Virus record (IMG/VR): IMGVR_UViG_3300027365_000032
Location: 1-36,903 of that record
DNA: 36,903 nucleotides
Direction: 5' to 3' (one strand)
Source: a virus
Shown: positions 16,903-24,250 of the stretch, piece after piece
How the letters are laid out: each line of letters begins with the position of its first letter
Position numbering within the stretch: the first letter of the stretch is position 1
The notes under the pieces: model-generated
What the model was told of the DNA's origin: nothing
Databases searched by the model: none
What the model saw: only the letters and a program-made list of their open reading frames with translations
Made by a program: the position numbers and the translations under genes

Positions 16903-17513
16903 GCTTCCTCCAACTGCTCGTACTTGTTCTCCCAGTACGCCAGCATCTCGTCCAGCTGCTCTCGCCTATACTCGACTGGCGGGTCAATCTCCCCCTCCTT
17001 CAGCCAGATGAACCCGGCCTTCACCCGCTTGAGCTGTGGGTTGGTGATGAACGCCACCATGGCGTACAGCAGGAGCTGGTCCTGATCGTTCTTTTTCTTG
17101 CCGGTCTTCCAGTCGTACACCTCGGCGTAGTCTCCCAGCAGGAGAGTCACGTCGATCTTGGTGCGGAACCACACTGGGTTGGGTGCCGTCTTCTTGGTGA
17201 ACCAGCTGACCGACTTCAGGTCCTTGGTCAGTGCCACCTGCTGCTCGGCAATCAGCTTGCCACCCAGCTTGTCGGCCCGGCGCTGCACGGCGTCGAGCAG
17301 TGGCTTGTACTGCAGCATGTTGGAGGGCATCGGGCGACCCAGTTTGATCGCATCCTCCAGTGCCTTGTGGACCTCGTCGCCCCACTTGGCTGCCGCGTTC
17401 TGGACGAACGGCACTTCCTTGGTGACGTGCTTGGCTTGGTACTGCCGGGGGCAGGTCTCAAAGGTGTTCATGGCCGAATAGGACCACGAGATTACTTTCG
17501 GTTGTTCAGTCAC
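16803..17513 (-). CDS. Cas4/RecB-like PD-(D/E)XK nuclease with Fe-S-type cysteines, 236 aa
   Basis: GTG start with GGAGGG upstream. Conserved points of the RecB/Cas4 nuclease family are visible: S-Y-S-x-x-x-T-F-x-x-C-P at 11-22, H49, K119-I-D121, D134-W-K136 and Q146-L-L-L-Y150. Four cysteines (21, 218, 222, 227) match the 4Fe-4S arrangement in Cas4 and AddB-like exonucleases. It probably resects DNA ends during phage replication or recombination. It overlaps the small upstream gene by 8 bases and the 151-aa gene by 100. No cas1 or cas2 and no CRISPR array are present, so a CRISPR role is not supported. Confidence 0.85.
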   Translation of the reverse strand: MTEQPKVISWSYSAMNTFETCPRQYQAKHVTKEVPFVQNAAAKWGDEVHKALEDAIKLGRPMPSNMLQYKPLLDAVQRRADKLGGKLIAEQQVALTKDLKSVSWFTKKTAPNPVWFRTKIDVTLLLGDYAEVYDWKTGKKKNDQDQLLLYAMVAFITNPQLKRVKAGFIWLKEGEIDPPVEYRREQLDEMLAYWENKYEQLEEAWELDDFPPKPSGLCKRWCEVESCPHNGNYNGK

Positions 17514-17709
17514 GGGGACCCTCCAGTCGTTCAGCTCTCACCCGCAGGTCTTCCAGATCACGATAGCTGTCTTCGAGATCCTGTTCGTGCTTGCCTCGGC
17601 GTGCTGGCGGGATGAACTGAATCGCCCCCTCCAACATACCGACCAGCCTGCGGGTCATGTCGTAACTCTGCCACAAAGATTTCTGGCGGATAGGTGTGAT
17701 AGATGCCAT
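17506..17709 (-). CDS. Small unknown protein, 67 aa
   Basis: The ATG at 17709 comes right at the end of the DNA polymerase gene (its TAG stop is followed by CATGG). The longer frame starting at 17757 would run inside the polymerase, so the shorter version is chosen. The protein starts MASITPIRQKSLWQSYDM and ends in a charged helix (DLEDSYRDLEDLRVRAERLE), likely a short coiled coil. It overlaps the nuclease gene by 8 bases. No function recognised; coupling suggests a helper of polymerase or nuclease. Confidence 0.6.
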   Translation of the reverse strand: MASITPIRQKSLWQSYDMTRRLVGMLEGAIQFIPPARRGKHEQDLEDSYRDLEDLRVRAERLEGPRD

Positions 17710-17710
17710 G

Positions 17711-19711
17711 CTATTTCGCACTCCCATATCGCTGGGCAATATCCCCCTCTGCCGCAACCGGAAGTTGAGGCCACCAGTCAGGCGGGGTTGCCATAGTTTT
17801 TATCGCGTGATCCAAGCAGTCCTGTGCTTGCTCACTCTTTACTACTGTAACCGCCTCGTCGTGTACTGTCAAAACTACGCCTTGGGTTGGGCGACTATAC
17901 CCACCCCAGACGCGTTCGATCTCAAGGCACTGGTCACACACGATGATCCCGGCCAACGCTTGGCACAGGTTCTCAGTCACGGCACCGCCGTACAGTTTCT
18001 TGGTGACACGCTTGCGCTTGTCGTCGTACACCCACTGCATACCGTCCCAGTCTTCGTCGTAGACTTCGCGCAGGTTGGGGTACACCAGCTTGCGCCCCCG
18101 GGGCAGGTAGATACAGTTCTTGCCGGTAACGCACAGGCCCCACTGGTCAATGGCCATCTCCCGGCCGCTGGCCATGGCCCGGATGGCTTTCTCGCAACGC
18201 TTCCACAGCTTGGGCAGCATCGGGAACCGGGTGCGGTAGAAGTCCACGGTCCCCCGGGCGTTCTCCTCACTCAGCTCCAGACCGCCCATGACCCGGGCGG
18301 CGTTCTGGAACGACGACCAGCCAGACTGGTACTGCAACTGGAGCATGGCCACCTTGCCGTGGAACCGCTCACCCGGGTGGTCCTTCTTGTTGACCGGGTA
18401 ACCGTACAGGTCACTGGCGAACCACGCATACAGGTCCTCGCCGTTGTGCAGTTTCTCCACCGTGTCCATCTGCCCGGCCAGTGTGTGCGCCACCCGCAGC
18501 TCGATGTTGGAGGAGTCCACCACAACCAGCTGGTGCCCATGCGGCGCAGCCACGCCGTCACGCAGGCCGAAGCAGTGCAGATCCTTGACGTTCCACTCCC
18601 CGCCCTCGCGGTCGGACACGACGCCGGACTCCGGGTCGAACTCGTCGAAGGTGCGCAGGCCGTTGGGCGTCACGATCAGCGTGCCCGGCAGGGTCTTGTC
18701 GGTAACCGCCCGGCCCCGGCCCATATTCTGCAGGTTGATCTTGCCGCCGCCGGCAGCCCGACAGGTCTGCGTCGCTCCCCAGATCAGCGGCGCCGGCAGC
18801 TTCCCGCGTCGTGCGATACCACGGAACCGGTCCACCCGGGTCTGTTCGATGGAGGTCTTGGTCTTCAGGCGAGCCTCGGCCAGCAGGCGGACGTACTCCT
18901 TACCGTGGTCCAGCAGCGCCGTCATACCCTTGTCGGTTTTGGCAAAGGCGAAGGCGGTCTTACCTGTCTTCTTGCTGATCTTGGTGGGCGGCTCCACGCC
19001 ACACCCACGCAACAGTTCCGCGAACTTCTTGTCGCTGCGTAGGTCCTTCACGTCCAGCCCCAGTCTGTCGAGCAGGGCCTGCCGCTCGTTGGCCAGCTGC
19101 TCGGCGAACAGGTCGTAGGCGTGGCCGTCCAGCTCCAGCCGTGGCTGAGCGAACATCTTGGTGAACCAGTGGATCGCCTGCAGGTCCTTCGTCGGAACCT
19201 TGTTTAACAGGATGTTAAAGATCGCCGTACACAGCTCGGAGTCGTGGTTACAGTAGTCGGTGTAGCTGGCCCAGTCCTCCTCGCTCATGTCGCTGGCCCG
19301 CTTGCCCTTCATGTCGTGGACCGCCGTGCCCTTGGCGGGCAGGCCGAAGCGTTTGGCCAGCGCCTCCAGCGAGTAATTGCCTTGGTCCGGTAGGGCCTGC
19401 CTCGCCATGGACAGGGTGCAGCCCCAGCGCCGGGGTGTGATCCCCAGCTTCTCGGTCAGCACCAGCGAGTCGAAGCCGATGTTGTTGTGGGCAATGCACC
19501 ATACTTTGTCCCACGGGATCTTGCGCAGCTGAGCGGCGATCTCCTCGTGGGTGCCAGAGAAGAACTTGGCCCGCTTGCCGTGCGGCTGCACTGAGATACC
19601 AATGATCTCGAACCGCTCGTCACGGATGTACTCCTCCGGGGTCATCTTTCGCAGGCTGTAGTCATTGTCGTAGTAAGTTTCCGCATCTATTGTTACCGGG
19701 GCCAGCCTCAT
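17711..19711 (-). CDS. Family A DNA polymerase with 3'-5' exonuclease, 666 aa
   Basis: The exonuclease domain has D9-x-E11, the N-x-x-x-F-D81 motif and Y153-x3-D157. Polymerase motif A is VVDSSNIELR (Asp399), motif C is VHDEA (His617, Asp618), and the O-helix is R449-x3-K453-x3-L457-x3-Y461. There is no 5'-3' exonuclease domain. Leu457 is at the place of E. coli Phe762, a site where viral enzymes carry Phe, Tyr or Leu. It is the main replicative polymerase of the phage. The ATG overlaps the stop of the zinc-ribbon gene (ATGA), and it sits in the middle of the replication operon. Confidence 0.93.
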   Translation of the reverse strand: MRLAPVTIDAETYYDNDYSLRKMTPEEYIRDERFEIIGISVQPHGKRAKFFSGTHEEIAAQLRKIPWDKVWCIAHNNIGFDSLVLTEKLGITPRRWGCTLSMARQALPDQGNYSLEALAKRFGLPAKGTAVHDMKGKRASDMSEEDWASYTDYCNHDSELCTAIFNILLNKVPTKDLQAIHWFTKMFAQPRLELDGHAYDLFAEQLANERQALLDRLGLDVKDLRSDKKFAELLRGCGVEPPTKISKKTGKTAFAFAKTDKGMTALLDHGKEYVRLLAEARLKTKTSIEQTRVDRFRGIARRGKLPAPLIWGATQTCRAAGGGKINLQNMGRGRAVTDKTLPGTLIVTPNGLRTFDEFDPESGVVSDREGGEWNVKDLHCFGLRDGVAAPHGHQLVVVDSSNIELRVAHTLAGQMDTVEKLHNGEDLYAWFASDLYGYPVNKKDHPGERFHGKVAMLQLQYQSGWSSFQNAARVMGGLELSEENARGTVDFYRTRFPMLPKLWKRCEKAIRAMASGREMAIDQWGLCVTGKNCIYLPRGRKLVYPNLREVYDEDWDGMQWVYDDKRKRVTKKLYGGAVTENLCQALAGIIVCDQCLEIERVWGGYSRPTQGVVLTVHDEAVTVVKSEQAQDCLDHAIKTMATPPDWWPQLPVAAEGDIAQRYGSAK

Positions 19712-19881
19712 GCGTTACCTCCTCGTGTCCGTGTCGCCCGGTTGTTTGTGACAACAGGTTTCTGGTTGGGTTTGAGTTCCCATGGCAACGCCCGCCCGCA
19801 TCGGCTGCAGATGCGCTTACGCAAACTACTGAGCCGGATGAGGTTGGTGTCACCACAATCAGGGCAGGCGTCTTTGGTCAC
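19708..19881 (-). CDS. Small zinc-ribbon protein, 57 aa
   Basis: GTG start at 19881, chosen because GGGGGAG precedes it and the upstream stop overlaps it (GTGA). Two C-x2-C pairs (CPDCG and CSRCG, 19 residues apart) form a zinc ribbon, followed by LPWELKP and a basic tail. Zinc ribbons of this size bind nucleic acid or partner proteins. It is coupled directly to the DNA polymerase gene and may be an accessory factor. The exact role cannot be told. Confidence 0.65.
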   Translation of the reverse strand: MTKDACPDCGDTNLIRLSSLRKRICSRCGRALPWELKPNQKPVVTNNRATRTRGGNA

Positions 19882-20129
19882 GGGTTCTCCCCCTGTGCTG
19901 TCAGCCAGAAATACAGCCCGCCGACGCGGACCTTCCCGTCGTACATCCACTTGTCCTTGGTTGGCCAGAAGTCCAGCTTCTTGCCCTTGACCGTACGCCC
20001 CCAGTGGTAGGGCGTGTGCTGCTTCCAGTTCGAGAGATCGTACGTCGCTTCGTTGCGGGCCAGCCGCTGCTGTCGAAGCTGCTTATGGTACTCAGCGGTC
20101 TCCCGATACAAGTCTGTTGTTTCGCTCAC
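19878..20129 (-). CDS. Conserved small phage-type protein, 83 aa
   Basis: GTG start at 20129, after AGGAG with a 7-base gap; an upstream ATG is inside the preceding gene and has no such site. The N-terminus is helical (ETAEYHKQLRQQRLARNE). The C-terminus has aromatic-rich segments (GKKLDFWPTKDKWMYDGKVR) that resemble small phage proteins starting from a 'LDFWPTk.kW' motif. It overlaps both neighbours. No catalytic residues are evident. Confidence 0.6.
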   Translation of the reverse strand: MSETTDLYRETAEYHKQLRQQRLARNEATYDLSNWKQHTPYHWGRTVKGKKLDFWPTKDKWMYDGKVRVGGLYFWLTAQGENP

Positions 20130-20667
20130 GGTTAAACTCCTGCCATCGTTGGTACCGTTCCTCCGAGTAGGCTGCACCGACGGGTATGTTCTTCGGTGCA
20201 AGCTCTGGAGGTGCGTCGTGATACACCCAGTCCGGGTCCACTCTGCTCGGGTCGGCCTTCACCCACGACTGGGCGATCCACCCGCAGTCGAAGACATCCC
20301 GGGTCTGGTTCGCCTCCATGACCGCCGCACGCACAGCGTCGTAGGCGCCCTCGACATCCAGCAGACCGCGGCTCGTGATGGTGAAGTCGGCCTGCTCCAT
20401 CCACATTGTGCCGTCTGGCTTGCGCACCAACGCCCGGCCGCACACCACCCAGTTACGAGGGCGAGTCAGCAGGTTGTCGATGACGCTGGGTGTACTGAGG
20501 TCACACCACCCGAAGGCCATGGCCCTGCGCTGGGCGTGCAGGATATGGTCGTGACCCTCGGCACAGGGCTCCGACTCCCACATCCACACCCGGGCATCGG
20601 CGAACATGCGCTGGTCCCGGGCAGCGCGGCTGTTCTTTTTCTTACGGGGCTTCTTGTTCCTGCTCAT
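20092..20667 (-). CDS. Unknown protein with a basic N-terminus, 191 aa
   Basis: The ATG overlaps the stop of the small membrane-protein gene (ATGA). The first 20 residues are Lys/Arg rich (RNKKPRKKKNSRAARDQR), and the rest is mixed alpha/beta with four cysteines at spread positions. The 3' end overlaps the next gene by 38 bases. No family recognised. The basic start suggests nucleic acid contact. It is coupled between a membrane protein and small polymerase-linked genes, so it may be a replication accessory protein. Confidence 0.55.
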   Translation of the reverse strand: MSRNKKPRKKKNSRAARDQRMFADARVWMWESEPCAEGHDHILHAQRRAMAFGWCDLSTPSVIDNLLTRPRNWVVCGRALVRKPDGTMWMEQADFTITSRGLLDVEGAYDAVRAAVMEANQTRDVFDCGWIAQSWVKADPSRVDPDWVYHDAPPELAPKNIPVGAAYSEERYQRWQEFNRERNNRLVSGDR

Positions 20668-20771
20668 ACTACGAACGTCTCCAAAAGGAACACGGTCAGC
20701 AGGCCGAGCAGTAGCCCGGCGATCCCGCCGGTTATCGCTTTCAAATATACGTCACGGTCGAACTTATCCAC
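20664..20771 (-). CDS. Tiny single-pass membrane protein, 35 aa
   Basis: GTG start at 20771, with GGGGAGG 7 bases upstream (inside the end of the preceding gene) and a stop overlapping the next ATG (ATGA). It begins VDKFDRDVYLKAITGG (first residue Met in practice), and residues 13-35 are hydrophobic (IAGLLLGLLTVFLLETFVV), forming one membrane helix. The size, the membrane segment and the precise fit between two coupled genes make it convincing. It may anchor replication complexes or modify the host membrane, but nothing identifies the function. Confidence 0.65.
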   Translation of the reverse strand: MDKFDRDVYLKAITGGIAGLLLGLLTVFLLETFVV

Positions 20772-20772
20772 G

Positions 20773-21102
20773 TCAGATCCTCCCCATTAACCACTGCGTG
20801 GCAACGTCTTTTGGTATCGGCGGTACGCCACCCAACTGCTTCAGAGAAACGTGACGGATCTCGCCGTCCTTCTTTTCCCTGTCCCGTTTGTTCGCACACT
20901 GGGGGCGGAAGGAGGATGGGAACCGCTTTTTCAGCCACGCCTCCTTGCCACCCCTGCGTGCGGCTGTCTTGATGGTCGACGCCCTCACGTTCAGTTCGTT
21001 CGCGGCACTGTGCAGGGGCATCCCCTGCGCAGCACACGCATTGAGGTGCGCCACCCGCTCGTCAGTCAGATCCCACCGACGGTTGTTGTGACGCTCCGTC
21101 AT
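20773..21102 (-). CDS. Helix-turn-helix protein, 109 aa
   Basis: The ATG at 21102 follows GGAGGAGG; longer versions of the frame run through the neighbouring gene. Residues 13-40 (AHLNACAAQGMPLHSAANEL, then NVRASTIKTAARRG) form a helix-turn-helix, and the following stretch is basic (KEAWLKKRF, NKRDREKKDG). This suits a small transcriptional regulator or a DNA-binding replication factor. It overlaps the upstream gene by 41 bases and ends 1 base before the small membrane gene. Target unknown. Confidence 0.6.
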   Translation of the reverse strand: MTERHNNRRWDLTDERVAHLNACAAQGMPLHSAANELNVRASTIKTAARRGGKEAWLKKRFPSSFRPQCANKRDREKKDGEIRHVSLKQLGGVPPIPKDVATQWLMGRI

Positions 21103-21586
21103 GGTCCTCCTCCAAAACTTTGATAGCTGCAGCCAAATACACGATACCGCCCAGCAGCTCCGCCTTGGCCTGCTCGTACGGCAGGCGCTGGGCCTCCTCC
21201 ATCTTCTTGCCGACCTGACCGTAAGCATAGCCCCGGCCGTACAGTCGCTGCAGTTCACAGATCGGCTGGGCCTCGAACGCCTGCCCGTCGAACTTCACAT
21301 GCCGGTCCTTGCCCTTGCCTCCGGCGGACTGCTGGAATGCCTCGTCCAGAATACGGGCGAGGTGTTCGTACCCTGGGGTGGGACCCTGAAGGTAGAAGTT
21401 GTCGTTGCCCACCGGGATCGGGCGGCCGGGGCGTATGACAGGTTCGTCCTGCAACAGATCTTCGAGAATCCCTCTCGCTTGGTCTATGTCGTGCCGAATA
21501 ACTGCCAGCTTCTTGCCCGGGTAGTCTTGGGCGACTGTACTTACACACCGTACAAAGGTCGCCGCCTGCCTAAGTTTGTCAGTCAT
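21062..21586 (-). CDS. Unknown protein, 174 aa
   Basis: The ATG overlaps the last 8 bases of the exonuclease gene. The protein is mixed, with a central PIPVGNDNFYLQGPTPGYEH segment and a C-terminal helix (QAKAELLGGIVYLAAAIKVL). It looks like a soluble cytoplasmic protein without a known motif. Co-translation with the DEDDh exonuclease suggests a nucleic acid metabolism role. I do not recognise the family. Confidence 0.55.
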   Translation of the reverse strand: MTDKLRQAATFVRCVSTVAQDYPGKKLAVIRHDIDQARGILEDLLQDEPVIRPGRPIPVGNDNFYLQGPTPGYEHLARILDEAFQQSAGGKGKDRHVKFDGQAFEAQPICELQRLYGRGYAYGQVGKKMEEAQRLPYEQAKAELLGGIVYLAAAIKVLEEDHDGASQQPSVGSD

Positions 21587-22220
21587 GCGTCCCGCCCTCG
21601 CTGTCGTCGATCAAGTCCATCTGCTGGGTGTCGGTCGCGCCGAATACGCGCTTGCCCTGTGTGATATTGATGAGCCACTTGGCCTGATGCGTGGCGTCTG
21701 CCAGTGCGTCGTGACGCTCACCAACGAACTCTGGCTGCAGGTTCTTGTCTGGGTCCAGCTCGCCCTTCATGGTGCGGAAGCAGCGGTCGTTCCAGAACTT
21801 CCACGGCTCCAGCAGGCCGAGGCGCTGGTACATCTCACGCAGCAATACGTTATCGAACGCGGCGCCGTTGCCCCACACCTTGATCTCGTCGTTCACCCCA
21901 CCTTCGTCGTCGGTCAGGATGTCGGCGAACGTCTGCAGTGCCTGATGTACAGCCATGGGGTTCTCGAACGCCGCCTTGGTCGCCGCTTCGCTCTGCTCCA
22001 TCCAGAACTTCAGTGTGCCACCCGTGGCGTTGAAGCCCATGGACAGGACCTGCTCGATGTCGAGGTTCATCTTGTACCCGGGCCCCAGCGTACCGGCCTT
22101 GCGGTCGAACAACTGTACTCCGACGGAGATGATGCCGTCCCCCGGCCGGGTGCCGACGGTCTCCAGATCCAGCATGGCGTCTGGCCACTCGATGGTTGCG
22201 ATGTCTTCTTCCATATCCAT
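21579..22220 (-). CDS. DEDDh 3'-5' exonuclease (exoribonuclease Rv2179c-like), 213 aa
   Basis: Active-site points are all present: D18-L-E20 (AMLDLETVG), Asp123 (GAAFDN), His170 and Asp175 (ERHDALADATHQA), the order expected for RNase T-like enzymes. The spacing and the phrase FNATGGTLKFWMEQS fit the phage group related to Mycobacterium Rv2179c. It would trim RNA or DNA 3' ends during infection. The ATG at 22220 follows AGAGGT. It is the first gene of the replication block after the Cro-like gene. Confidence 0.85.
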   Translation of the reverse strand: MDMEEDIATIEWPDAMLDLETVGTRPGDGIISVGVQLFDRKAGTLGPGYKMNLDIEQVLSMGFNATGGTLKFWMEQSEAATKAAFENPMAVHQALQTFADILTDDEGGVNDEIKVWGNGAAFDNVLLREMYQRLGLLEPWKFWNDRCFRTMKGELDPDKNLQPEFVGERHDALADATHQAKWLINITQGKRVFGATDTQQMDLIDDSEGGTHD

Positions 22221-22233
22221 AACTACCTCTGCT

Positions 22234-22434
22234 TTATCGTTGCTTGGTTACTTCCACGACGTACCCGTAGTAGGTGGCGATCTTCATAAAGGTCGACAGC
22301 CTTGGGTACTTCACCTTGTTGTCCCGCCAGTTGCGCAGGGTGGAGGTGGATACGCCCGCCTCCTCCGCCACATCCGACAGGCACTCGCCTTGGATCTCTT
22401 TCTTCACCGCCGCGAACGCTATGGTAATGTCCAT
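22234..22434 (-). CDS. Cro/CI-like HTH regulator, 66 aa
   Basis: Residues 15-50 (GECLSDVAEEAGVSTSTLRN, then WRDNKVKYPRLSTFMKIA) are a lambda-repressor type HTH, the whole protein being hardly longer. GGAGGAAGG precedes the ATG. A copy of the dispersed palindrome (22449-22464) ends 14 bases upstream of the start, so it sits in this gene's own control region, as expected for an autoregulated repressor. It is the best local candidate to bind that palindrome, but no binding data exist. It is the leftmost gene of the palindrome-bearing region. Confidence 0.75.
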   Translation of the reverse strand: MDITIAFAAVKKEIQGECLSDVAEEAGVSTSTLRNWRDNKVKYPRLSTFMKIATYYGYVVEVTKQR

Positions 22435-22448
22435 GCCTTCCTCCCAGT

Positions 22449-22464
22449 GGTCCTAATTAGGACC
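22449..22464. promoter_or_regulatory. Dispersed palindrome copy 1 (before Cro-like gene)
   Basis: GGTCCTAATTAGGACC, perfect. It holds the TAA stop (22457-22459) of the upstream membrane-protein gene and lies 15 bases before the Cro-like ATG. A short form of the shared leader (CACTGGGAGG) follows. Confidence 0.85.
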
Positions 22465-22873
22465 GTTCCGGCAGATCGAACTCCTCGATTGCCTTCAGTT
22501 TTGTCTTCTCCTCGTCATCCTGCGCCGCCAGCCCGGCGTCATAACCTTGGCTGAAGGCCCGGAGTACGCCGACCTCGGCGTGCAGGCGCCGGTCTTGTTG
22601 CTGTTCAGCCCACGACATGAGGCGGTCAATGGCAGCTCGCCCTTCCAAGGTTTCAACCTCGTCGTTGTCGTCTCTGCCGAAAGCGATGCGTACCGCCGTG
22701 AGTTTGCCCAGCCCGAACCACCCGCGCTTCATAATCTCGCCGACGATTACCAGCAGCACCGGGCCAGCGAGGCCGGCGATGTACGGGGCCTGCTCGGGTG
22801 CCTGCTTGGCCACCAGCATCACGACCGTAGCGTATGCCATACACGCCAGTGCGAATTTCATTGCCATGCTCAT
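22457..22873 (-). CDS. Two-segment membrane protein, 138 aa
   Basis: The ATG at 22873 follows AGGAGGAAGG; a longer frame from 22954 overlaps the upstream gene and lacks a ribosome site. Two hydrophobic stretches (residues 5-19 and 28-46, AGLAGPVLLVIVGEIMKRG) form membrane helices, and the C-terminal 85 residues are charged, cytoplasmic and probably helical. It could be a membrane-acting takeover protein or a holin-like protein, but the place in the early region makes the latter less likely. Its stop is inside palindrome copy 1. Confidence 0.65.
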   Translation of the reverse strand: MSMAMKFALACMAYATVVMLVAKQAPEQAPYIAGLAGPVLLVIVGEIMKRGWFGLGKLTAVRIAFGRDDNDEVETLEGRAAIDRLMSWAEQQQDRRLHAEVGVLRAFSQGYDAGLAAQDDEEKTKLKAIEEFDLPERS

Positions 22874-22883
22874 ACCTTCCTCC

Positions 22884-23384
22884 TTAATTGTCGAACCAGA
22901 ACACGAGCCGGACATCGTCGTGATCCAACCCCCGCTTGTCAGCGAACTCGACAAGCTGGTCCAACGAGAACTTCAGCTGGTCACTGAAATACTTGTAGTC
23001 CGGGTGGTGCATGGCCGCGGCCATACTTCCAGAAACCAACTCACGTAGAGACAGCCAGTGGGGGCTGTGCCCGTCGGCCCCCCACTGCGCTCTTTCAGCA
23101 GCGACGAAGTCAGACGCGTCGTCAGGCACGCCCCGCAGGTGCGGCCCGCCGTCGAGTAGCTGGGTGCATGACGGGCCTCTCCCCCGTACGTTGGCAAGGA
23201 ACCCGAACAGAGCGTAGTTCCTACTGTCCACTGGTGACCGAGCCTCAAAAAACTCTCGACCGCTAAAGAAACCTTCCGACCCTTGTGGCATGTCGTGTCG
23301 GTGGTCGCTCACAAACACGCCCGGGGCGACCGACCACCGGCCGTCGTCTCGATACTCAACAAAAGAATGGATGTCACATCCCAT
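22884..23384 (-). CDS. MGCDIH-type conserved hypothetical protein, 166 aa
   Basis: The ATG at 23384 follows AGGAGGAAATGGC. The N-terminus MGCDIHSFVEYRDDGRW is the mark of a widespread phage and bacterial family of unknown function. A segment of the form SGREFFEARSPVDSRNYALF agrees with it. The protein is acidic and has no membrane segment. It lies 10 bases upstream of the membrane-protein gene. No enzyme activity can be assigned from sequence. Confidence 0.65.
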   Translation of the reverse strand: MGCDIHSFVEYRDDGRWSVAPGVFVSDHRHDMPQGSEGFFSGREFFEARSPVDSRNYALFGFLANVRGRGPSCTQLLDGGPHLRGVPDDASDFVAAERAQWGADGHSPHWLSLRELVSGSMAAAMHHPDYKYFSDQLKFSLDQLVEFADKRGLDHDDVRLVFWFDN

Positions 23385-23402
23385 GCCATTTCCTCCTAGT
23401 GG

Positions 23403-23424
23403 GGCGGACCCGTAACAATCCGCC
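23403..23424 (-). other. Small hairpin upstream of the MGCDIH gene
   Basis: GGCGGA and TCCGCC (6 bp) enclose a 10-base loop on both strands, in the 47-base gap between two genes. It may be an mRNA structure near the ribosome site of the MGCDIH gene. Weak evidence; no T-tract. Confidence 0.3.
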
Positions 23425-23431
23425 GTGTTTA

Positions 23432-23968
23432 TCATTGCAGCCGGGCCACCGCTGTCGCCCACTTCACCAGTGTGTCCTTGTCCGTGAACTCCATCTGCGC
23501 CAGTGGTTTGACGTACGCCTTGTCAGCGTCGGGCACCTCGTAGGTGGACACGATACCGTTGTCATCCACCCTGATACGCAGGCTGTCGTCCGTCACCTCG
23601 GCGGACACGGACTCGCTGTGATACCCGTTGGACTCGCCCAGCCAGCGCAGCCACAGCCCGCCCTTCGAGGTCTCCAGTTTGTAGAAGGTCCACGTACCAG
23701 ATTCACTGACCTCTGGACAGTCGTCGGCGTCGGACTCGCTAATCTCGAACGACTGGACGATGGCCCCGGACAACGTCTCCGGGTCACCCTCGAAATCGTG
23801 CAGAGATACACCCTCGCAGCAGTCTTGGTGGTGTATTAACTCAATGTACCCGCCGTCGATGAAGCGAATACGGACTCGCTCGGAGTGCTTCTCCACCCCC
23901 TCGACCGCCTCGATAATCGCACCCTTGGCCATAGCCACCGGGTCTTCGTTAATCAGATACTGGCTCAT
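23432..23968 (-). CDS. DUF7448-like protein with a W-motif C-terminus, 178 aa
   Basis: The segment RFIDGGYIELIHHQDCCEGV, then SLHDF, and later GTWTFYKLETSKGGLWLRWL with GESNGYHSE, follows a phage family (DUF7448 in my memory) with the conserved HxQDCC and TWTFYK..T..G....RW.GESNGY pattern. The C-terminus (TDKDTLVKWATAVARLQ) fits the signature shared by eight small proteins further right, so this is a bigger member or a source of that tail. The function of the domain is unknown. ATG start at 23968, coupled as ATGA to the preceding gene. Confidence 0.7.
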   Translation of the reverse strand: MSQYLINEDPVAMAKGAIIEAVEGVEKHSERVRIRFIDGGYIELIHHQDCCEGVSLHDFEGDPETLSGAIVQSFEISESDADDCPEVSESGTWTFYKLETSKGGLWLRWLGESNGYHSESVSAEVTDDSLRIRVDDNGIVSTYEVPDADKAYVKPLAQMEFTDKDTLVKWATAVARLQ

Positions 23969-24249
23969 ACGTTTCGCTCCACGTTGAATACGCCCAGCTG
24001 GATACCGTTCAGGTACAAGGGCACGTCACCTTCCAGCTTGTACCGGTACACAGCCTGCGCTACGTCGCCGATGGTCACGTCTGGTGTGGTGGCGTGCAGC
24101 TCGTCGCCGTCGCGGATCACCTTATGGGACAGCTCCACCGCCACGTCCTTGGTGGGGCTGTATCCAAACCAGCGCATGAAGTTGGTCAGTCGCGTCTCCA
24201 CCCGCTTGAGGCGGGCGGAGTCTGAGTTGTTGGTCTTACCTTCCGGCAT
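23965..24249 (-). CDS. Small unknown protein, 94 aa
   Basis: Starts MPEGKTNNSDSARLKRVE, followed by a helical stretch and a beta-rich end (PLYLNGIQLGVFNVERNV). The stop overlaps the next start (ATGA). It is 1 base from the end of the upstream gene. No family recognised; the layout suggests it is co-translated with the DUF7448-like protein. Confidence 0.55.
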   Translation of the reverse strand: MPEGKTNNSDSARLKRVETRLTNFMRWFGYSPTKDVAVELSHKVIRDGDELHATTPDVTIGDVAQAVYRYKLEGDVPLYLNGIQLGVFNVERNV

Positions 24250-24250
24250 A

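Noticed and set aside
16803-17513. CRISPR-Cas system because of a Cas4-like protein
   Set aside because: No repeat-spacer array and no other cas gene in the window; phage Cas4-like nucleases are common outside CRISPR.
17696-19042. Long plus-strand frame of 448 codons opposite the DNA polymerase
   Set aside because: Mirror of the polymerase gene in GC-rich DNA; the minus frame has all polymerase motifs.
20764-20772. DnaA-box-like TTATCCACG
   Set aside because: One near match inside a coding sequence with no partners nearby; not enough for an origin.
22457-22873. Holin
   Set aside because: Two membrane segments fit, but it lies in the early region without lysis genes and has a large charged tail.
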